A stretch of 64,000 bases of DNA from Aspidiotus rigidus. Lineage: Eukaryota > Arthropoda > Insecta > Hemiptera > Diaspididae. A program made the position numbers and the translations under genes. Below the pieces are notes generated by a model. The model was not told where the DNA came from. It saw nothing but the letters and a program-made list of their open reading frames with translations, and searched no databases. Below are positions 57,027-64,000 of this stretch, in pieces (the stretch's first letter is position 1; the number at the start of each line of letters is the position of its first letter). The stretch covers positions 7,128,001 through 7,192,000 of the forward strand of contig JAVHKY010000013.1 of NCBI GenBank assembly GCA_035079385.1, in the 5' to 3' direction.

Positions 57027-58737
57027 GAAATCTGATAATGATTTAGGCCTAAAAGACTCTCTTAGGAACAGAAGACTGTTCAGTTCCCATCTTCGAGGAT
57101 CAAAACTTGTGCCGGTAGCAAAAAATTCAGTAAAAACCAAGCCTAGAAATCACTCCTACGCTACCGTAATTAAGAGTTTCACTTTTAGTTTCCTTCTGAT
57201 GGATATTTTTCAAAATTTTAGATTTTCGCTACAAAATGTTCATTAATAACAAATCATTTTTTTTCTGAAAATGATATAGAAGTACGTATTGGGGGTAGTC
57301 GAGGCTAAGGGAAACAATTCATTTTGCTGAAAATTGTCGAAAATGAAATAAATGCCGAAAACGGGGTTTAAAGCCGAATAAAGCAGCGAAATTAAATATC
57401 GTCTAAAATTATAAAATTTCGAACAAAATTTGCTTAATTTTGCTCAAAATTCAGCAATTTTGATAAAAATTGGGCAGTTGTTTTTTGAAAATAATATTAT
57501 TTTTAATTCAAAGTTGAACTATTAAAAATTCTGATTGAAAAATTACTAGGATTTTTTAATGATCATTTTAATCCTCAGAAATCGTTTATTTTGGTCAAAA
57601 TCACGTAATTTTGGTCGTAAATTGAATAATTCTGATCGTAAATTTGTAAAAGCACTGAAAACGCATGTTTTTCCTTTTCTTTTTTTTTAATCCCGAGTAT
57701 TGCCGAAAGTGCAACATTAAGTGCCGAAACCTCATCTTTAATGCCGAAAAATCCAGGCTCTGCTCATAACTTTATTTATAAAATAAATTTCACGCTTCAT
57801 GAATATGCATCGATACCCTCTACTTCGGTGAAATACTTTCTCAAATTTGAATTAATTCATCTTTATAACTTCCATTCACTGCGAATAGTTCTGTTTCGAG
57901 AATTTAAAGCAGAAACTTGAATGGAAGTGTATAGCCCTCTTTTCTCACCAATATTTCAAATAAGCAATAATCAATTAGTATTAATTTGTTCAATTTGCAG
58001 ACACAAGACCAATAAGTAAGAATTACAAAAATAACCTATTATAGGTCTTTTAGATTGGTTGACCGAAGGAAATTTGATTTACCAACGCCACGCCAGCAAA
58101 AGATTTGAAGTTCTTTTTTTTTCTTTCTTTCTTGAAATCTAATAATGATTTAGGCCTATAGGACCTACTACGGACAAAAAACTGTTCAGTTCCCATCTTC
58201 GAGGATAAAAACTTGCGCCGATAGCAAAAAATTCAGTAAAAACCAAGCCTAGAAATCACTCCTGTGCTGCCGTCATTAAGAGTTTCACTTATGTAGTTTC
58301 CTTCTGGGGGATATTTTCCAAATTGAATTTTCGCTACAAGTGTTTGTTATTTTCGGCACACGGACAACCGATTGTTTTTTTGTCAAATTAATTCTCATAA
58401 CTTCATTTATAAAATAAATTTCACATAGATGGATACCCTACTACTTCGGTGACAACCTTTCTCGAATTTAATGAATTCACCTTTCACTCCGAATAGTTCT
58501 GTTTCGAAAATCTAAAGCAGAAACTTGAATTGAAGTGTAGGCCTATAGCCCTCTTTCATCACCAATATTTTAAATGACCGATAATCAATTAGTATTTGTT
58601 CAATTTGCGGGCACAAGACCAATAAATAAAAATAACAGAAGTAACCTATTATAAGTTTTTGAGTCTTCTAGATCACTTGACAGAAGAAAATTTTAATTTA
58701 CCAACGCCACGTCACGCCACTGAAAGATTTGAAGTGA
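57027..58737. repeat. Direct duplication of about 0.6 kb with a ~0.5-kb insert in the first copy
   Basis: 57027-57220 (GTTCAGTTCCCATCTTCGAG, AAAAATTCAGTAAAAACCAA, GCCTAGAAATCACTCCT) matches 58130-58330, and 57763-58108 (ATAAAATAAATTTCAC, GAATAGTTCTGTTTCGA, AAGCAGAAACTTGAAT) matches 58396-58737. The first copy contains extra AT-rich sequence at about 57240-57755 with AATGCCGAAAA words. The 115-codon minus ORF 57140-56793 begins in the repeated part and its counterpart in the second copy is not conserved. Confidence 0.7.
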
Positions 58738-58739
58738 GG

Positions 58740-61410
58740 AGTACGAGCTTGTAAGTCCTTTTAGAAAAGAAGTAAATCACAAATTCAATTCTTACACTTG
58801 GATGGAGAATAACAAATATTTATTCAAGAATTCGTAAGTTCTTCTCTTTCACCGTAATATTCTTAAATTATACGAAATAAGAATAATTAGGTGTCTAATA
58901 TCATAAGTATTAGAAGTTAGCTAAAGCGAGGAGTGAAATATGCTGCGAGTATTTTTCATTCAAGACGAGGTAGGTTTCTTCTGAAAAACAAATAATATAT
59001 TACAGGTCTTTTCTGTTTCCTCTAAAAATACAAACCTATCATTTGAAAAAAGAAGGAAAAAAAAAATTCTACAAAAATTTTTATATTTTGATATTTATGC
59101 TTACTTCACCATGTTACTTTTTACTGACGGCTACGCAGTTGGGGTGGCACATTCATCGATGTGTTGGAAGAAGTGGGAGAAGGGTTATTGAAAACCTTTC
59201 ACTATCGGGAGTGTTGTTAAATGCTCATCCGAAATACGGGAAATCAGCAATTAGATAAAATTTATAAAAAAAAGAGTAAAAAAGAAGTAGCAAAAATAGA
59301 ATCGACCTTAGATCGAGTATAGTAATAATTAAATACCTTTCTTAAAGCACCCTTTTTTCCCTTCTTTTTTTATGCGTGGCCTTTACTTTGTTTTTTGTTT
59401 TTAGGATCTGTTGCTTGGCCTAGTAGACCATTTTTGTCTTCATCGTCGTTTCGTCTCATCGTTGACACCAACTTTTTCTCATTATGGTTCATATCCGTAA
59501 ATACATAGGAGGGTTCTTGATTTCTTCATCATTTCACGCAATAGTATGCAGGTAATTAATTTCCTTTTTTCTTTTTTTGTTTTGTGAAGAAGAGGTATAC
59601 AAGCACATAGGTAAAGAGGGTCATTTTAAGGATTAATCATAGATTTGCGTTGTTATTCTCGTCGGGGTGTTTTCAATCCTGGTACAGTTCCGCAATAGTA
59701 CTTCAAAATTTTAAAAACTCCTACATCAACTTTCCTCGTTTTCAGTGGAAAAGTAGATAATCTTTTTCACAATTTTCGTGATTTCGGACTTTTCATTTTG
59801 TGCGAAAAAATCCCACCCTTTTTTTTAATTGTACTCGCATCATTTATTTCAACATCAGATTTAAAATCACTATGGGGAATATTTCGATTTTCTATTTTTC
59901 AACCATTCGGGATAAAACACCCAAGTGAGCAATAATAATTAATAACATCAGTTTACAAAATTTTTTTCTTTTTATCTTCAGGTAAATGTCGAAGTTTATC
60001 AGAAAGTGGGACCATCAAAGTTTTATAATTTGATCTTGTTTTAGCAATAGGATCCTTTCAAAATATGGTACCGGTACATAATATTTTGAAAATCAAAATA
60101 GAGAATCTTTGCGTAAACTTCCATTTAAATAGAATAATTTTTTTAATAAGCTTTTTCTTATATAAATGTGAAATGTCTGATTCGAATTAGAATCAAACTC
60201 AGAAAATATGAATGGGAAAATATTTCATTGAAAATCTAATTGTAAATAAACATTTAAAAAGAAATGATGAGTTGCTTGAAGAACTCGAGTCGCTTAAATA
60301 TGATGGATGGTAATTCGAAGGAGTTTTTTGAACAATGTTTTGAATTTAAAAATAATCAGAAACAATTAGTTGAAAAAATTAATGATTTTAAAAAAGAATA
60401 ATGAAAATTAGGTATTAACTATGCCTCCTGGATTAGTAGGTACTGTAGTTACTTGGATATGATTATTTAGTTTCATAGATGATTATAAAAAATGAAATAA
60501 TAACGTGAGTTCTAAATTAAGTAACAATAAGATGAAAAAGTTTAAAGGAGTTACTTACATGTTATAGATTAAAATCATGTTTTGTCCCATTTGTGATAAA
60601 TTTGTTGATCACTGGTTAATTTACTTCACAACAAATTAGTAAATTTTTCGATAAAGAAACCACGCATTTCTCGCGCAGAATGTGATTTAGTGTCATGACA
60701 AAATTAGTTATAGCATTAATCTGACAAAAACAATGTGTGATAAAACTGTAGGTAGGTAGTTACTATGGAAAAAAGTCTAGATATGTGGAAATAAACATAA
60801 TCATTACCAATGTATGGTATGTGAAGAATAATATGCAAAATGACTTAATTTTTTATAAAATATATAATATCAAGATTAAAATCCTCCTGCTTGTTTAAAG
60901 ATAATGAAGAATATTTTATTTGTAGAATTTTTAATAAAAGAATTAGGTACTTGGCTTTTTTTTAATGGATTTAGCCAATAAGAAATTTGCGCTAGCTCAC
61001 ACATGAGCACTCTACTCCGGGTTGGGAAATTATTTTGCTCAATTGTTTCGCTCCTTGGGTCCAATTTAAAATTTCTTTGCTCCAAAATCTTGCTCCTTGA
61101 AACAGAAGAAATTTCAATCAGTTTTCAGTTATTTTAGCTCTCGTTTTTATTGTTTTCTATTTTTTCAACTTTTTTCTTCATTATCCTCTTCGTTCACGCC
61201 TACGTCACAGCATCGTTGTATTCAAAATAATTTTGTGATTTGTGATGGTGCTTAGGGAAAGTAAACAAACTTTTTTTACACGGACTTTTCCATAAGAAGA
61301 AAAATTGAATTCGATCATTTGCTCATATTTGAATAGAAGAATAAAGTGAGAAACGAAAAATACATTTTCAAATACTTGAGATCTTCCAGATATCTTGATT
61401 ATCAACGTTG
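58740..61410. other. Intergenic, no gene supported
   Basis: Very AT-rich, with short ORFs only and homopolymer runs. I see no repeat boundary or RNA gene. Confidence 0.4.
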
Positions 61411-61447
61411 AATTCCTTATTTATTTCTCATTTTGAAATACTAACAC

Positions 61448-61828
61448 CAGGGCTTGCACAATAACAGTTATTTTTTGGTTAACTGTTATAACCGAAATGA
61501 AAATATCAATTTTGACCGATTGACCGTTAACCGTTAGGTATATAATTGACGATCGATCTTGACCGATTGACCGTTAACCGTTGTTTTTTCGGTTATAACT
61601 GTTATTTGACCGAAAATTCTAGGTCTTCTAACAACGTTAACCGAAAATTTTAGGACTTTGACCGAAATATTTTTCAACATTCAACAGTTATTGGTCGAAA
61701 TACAGCTTGACCGATAACCGATAAGCGAAAAAATTGGGAGGATCATTTTGACCGATAACCGAAAAAATTTGTGAGGTCATTTGACCGATAACCGTTAACC
61801 GTTAAAAAAATTTCGGTCGCAAGCCCTG
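61448..61828. mobile_element. 381-bp hAT-type MITE with perfect 8-bp target duplication
   Basis: Ends CAGGGCTTGC and GCAAGCCCTG are perfect inverses, flanked by ACTAACAC on both sides (61440-61447 and 61829-61836). The interior is almost entirely degenerate repeats of GACCGATAACCGTTAACCGT and its inverse. Sequence across the flanks (GAAATACTAACAC|ATGATTGAAATGTT) matches the uninterrupted relative at about 52062-52090. It is non-autonomous and has the same build as the element at 37036. Confidence 0.92.
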
Positions 61829-61991
61829 ACTAACACATGATTGAAATGTTCCCTGTGTATTCTTATGGGAGTCGATAATGTTCTAAGCACCATCGCATGA
61901 TACTATCGCAAAATTCTGCGATACTATCGCAGAATATCACGCACTATCGATCAAAATTGAAATTGTTAAATTGCCCGATGTAAGCAGTTAG

Positions 61992-62003
61992 TGACGTCAC
62001 GTG
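61992..62003. promoter_or_regulatory. Overlapping CRE and E-box upstream of the SH3-RhoGAP gene
   Basis: TGACGTCACGTG combines the CREB/ATF palindrome TGACGTCA with the bHLH core CACGTG, sharing CA. It lies about 500 bp before the leader-exon donor of the plus-strand gene and outside any repeat I can see, unlike other TGACGTCA words in the window. Promoter role is inference. Confidence 0.35.
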
Positions 62004-62009
62004 AACGAA

Positions 62010-62507
62010 GAGGTGCGGTGCTTGCAGACGGCCATCCAGCTTCTCGTCTGTCAGTATTGAGACGTACGTGATTTTGTTGGCGACACTGTTACAAAATTTC
62101 TCTGTTTAGTTTCGGTATGCAGGATACACTGATTAGAATACAGCGAATGGGCGACTGACTGACTGTTGACTGTTGACGAATCTCAAAAATATTGTATACT
62201 TCTGCGTTATCTAACAGTTGTTTTTTTTTCAAAATTTTTTCGAATACCTTGCGAATGTGATGTGCTTGTGCTTTGGTGAAGCTTTCGTAATGTGTCTCAT
62301 CTCGTCGACGTAATTATTGATTATCAATGTACTTCTAAAAATTACTTTCATGTCACTCGATGTGATTACAAAAATCATAATTGCCTCATTAGATTTGGCT
62401 AACGTACCTACGTACTACGACTGTGTTACGTATTCTAATGCAAGTTCTTAATTTTTTCGGAGTGTTCTAAAACTGTCATCGTCGATACGTTACTGCTAAT
62501 CATTCAT
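62010..62507 (+). other. Putative 5' leader exon of the SH3-RhoGAP gene
   Basis: A strong donor (CATTCAT|GTAAGTAAT) at 62508 and an acceptor (TTGATTTTCAG) ending at 62859 bracket a 352-bp intron just before the coding exon. The 5' boundary is a guess; only the 3' edge is supported by sequence. Confidence 0.4.
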
Positions 62508-62859
62508 GTAAGTAATAATTCTTGCTTAATAATACAGTTCTAATCTCCATGTGTAAAATCTTCATTGTATATTGCAAAAACTATTTATGGGTAGGTAAGG
62601 AAACTGGTTTCGTACGACAAAAAATGATTTCTTGTTCTCTAAAGTTGGTCATTTTGTTTAAAAAATGTGGTCAATTTTTGTAGTAGAACTCCGGAGCGTT
62701 TAGGACTTTACTAAAAAATTCAATAGCACTCGGTTTGGTTGAATACTACGACTCTTACGTGGAGTATGCCCTCGACGTAATTATCTTCGCGAAATTAGCG
62801 TAGGTAGAATGTTTTTTCCGAACGTCTTGACTAAACACTATTTTATTCTTGATTTTCAG

Positions 62860-64000
62860 GCGATCCCAATATCAGCTTTATTGTTGAAATGTTGATGATC
62901 ATTCAATTTCGTGAGACCGCATTCTATCATGGATTTATCGGACATTCACGTTCGTGTGTTATTTGATTTCGACTACACGACGAAAGATGGTGTCGAAGTG
63001 AAAATTAAAGAAGGCGAGAAACTCTATTTAATCAAGAAAACCAATAAAGATTGGTGGCAGGTCATTCGTAACAGTGGTAGACCGTTTTATGTACCAGCAT
63101 CGTACATTGAAGAAATTCCGCGACAAGCTGAACTGTCGAAAGTCGGCGAATTGAGAAATGTGGCGCTCGCGGGTTACAGAATGCGTTCGTGTTCCGTCGA
63201 AAGTCAGCAAAGTCACGAAAATCATAAGATGAAACCTGCCGTGCCCAAGCGTACTGTGTTCGACACCAATGCCAAACGTGTTTCGAACTCGCGAGAGTCT
63301 CTTGCCTCATCAAAATTGTCGAAATCCTGCGACACAGATGGAAACGATGACGTCGTGTACGTGAATGTTAGCAAGCAAAATATCGAAGACAGTGGTGATC
63401 TCTTTCCGATCGATAGTACGATCGATGAGAATACATTGGAAGTTAGCAGGAACGTAGATAAACTACTCGAGAATATTAGCAATAACCTAATGTTAGTCGA
63501 TGACGGATTTTCAAACGGCTATTCGCACGTCACGGTTCGTAGTTGCAGTTTGTCTTCGCAAACAAATGACATCCAATTAAATAATCTGTCGAATTCCCTG
63601 GAAGAATTAACGCAGGAGATAGAATTGAAAACGAAAAGCATTGGCCCGAAGAAGAAAAATTTCAACTACCCTAAACGAGACGAACTAGTCAAAAGTATCA
63701 GTAAGGATTCGTGTGTACCAGCTAAGAACTTGAATCAAATATCGTTGAATTCGCCGCTCAAACAGGTGAATGAGTCTCCGAAAAAACCGGATAAGTTACA
63801 ATATTCCGGAAGTTTCAAAACAAAACACGAGTGCGAAAAGTGGGCGAAAAATTACATGCTTTTATCGTCGATGCGAGAAGAAGAATGCATGGCCGATATT
63901 GATGAAAAAATTGATAAAAGCGGCAAGAAATTCAACGACGATAACAATAACGTCAATACTAAGCAAGGGAATAGCGATAAAAATTCTTCCATCGATGTGT
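62860..64000 (+). CDS. N-terminal exon of an SH3-domain RhoGAP (ARHGAP12/15/27-like), runs off window
   Basis: Coding starts at ATG 62929, the first in the exon and in a context with A at -3 (CATTCTATC|ATG). It stays open for 357 codons to the window end. Residues 6-62 form an SH3 domain: LFDFDY in place of ALYDY, acidic RT loop, tandem Trp at 42-43 and the PASYI signature at 56-60. The insert KDGVEVKIKEGE and the RPFYVPASYI end match the divergent SH3 of ARHGAP12/15/27/9, whose members continue with WW, PH and RhoGAP domains and down-regulate Rac/Cdc42/Rho. The rest visible here is a long Ser/Asn/Lys-rich linker with no further domain. WW, PH and GAP parts would lie beyond the window, so the assignment rests on the SH3 alone. 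No break or frameshift is seen. Confidence 0.75.

Noticed and set aside
56793..57140. 115-codon minus ORF
   Set aside because: No ATG at the start, begins in a duplicated noncoding segment whose second copy does not keep the frame.

Overview
This is eukaryotic, almost certainly arthropod, nuclear DNA. It is AT-rich, its genes are split by GT-AG introns, and it is packed with small inverted-repeat transposons and tandem repeats. The many TAGGTACCTA-type words recall sap-sucking hemipterans such as mealybugs and aphids, but that is an impression and not a proof. No bacterial, phage or CRISPR features are present.

The core of the window (11.7-54.6 kb, minus strand) is a tandem array of three paralogous genes. 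By joining exons through conserved splice sites and checking phase at every junction, I reconstruct the same 15-exon plan in each: an N-terminal RNA-recognition motif (RRM) of the hnRNP/SR type, a charged linker, nine TPR repeats, a second block of seven TPR repeats, and a C-terminal J domain with an intact HPD tripeptide. TPR plus J is the DNAJC7/TPR2 Hsp70-Hsp90 co-chaperone plan. The RRM at the front and the duplicated TPR block are not part of any DNAJC7 I know. Exons 5-8 and 10-13 of copy A have identical lengths (189, 273, 165, 166 nt) and phases, so the second TPR block arose by duplication of an exon block. Copy A (11767-21400, 871 codons) and copy C (43305-54567, 851 codons, exon 2 lost) read through intact. 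Copy B (31060-39654) has a 34-bp deletion in exon 5 that shifts the frame, although skipping that phase-0 exon would restore it.

The duplicated unit includes a 5' leader exon and an upstream block present in all three copies. Copy A's upstream flank was split by a nest of repeats about 5.8 kb long (22.49-28.33 kb): direct repeats, foldback elements, a MITE with visible target duplication, a non-LTR endonuclease fragment and a mariner-like MITE. A GC-rich, ORF-broken island (29.28-30.24 kb) lies between A and B.

Left of the array are a ~273-bp tandem repeat (1-990), scattered copies of an inverted-repeat element built from a 45-bp monomer, a possible first coding exon at 3985-4181 and the last two exons of a plus-strand two-pass membrane protein (9969-10475). 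Right of it, 55.9-61.4 kb holds repeats and no gene I can support. A hAT-type MITE with a perfect 8-bp target duplication lies at 61448-61828. The plus-strand 5' end of an SH3-containing RhoGAP of the ARHGAP12/15/27 type starts at 62929 and runs off the window.
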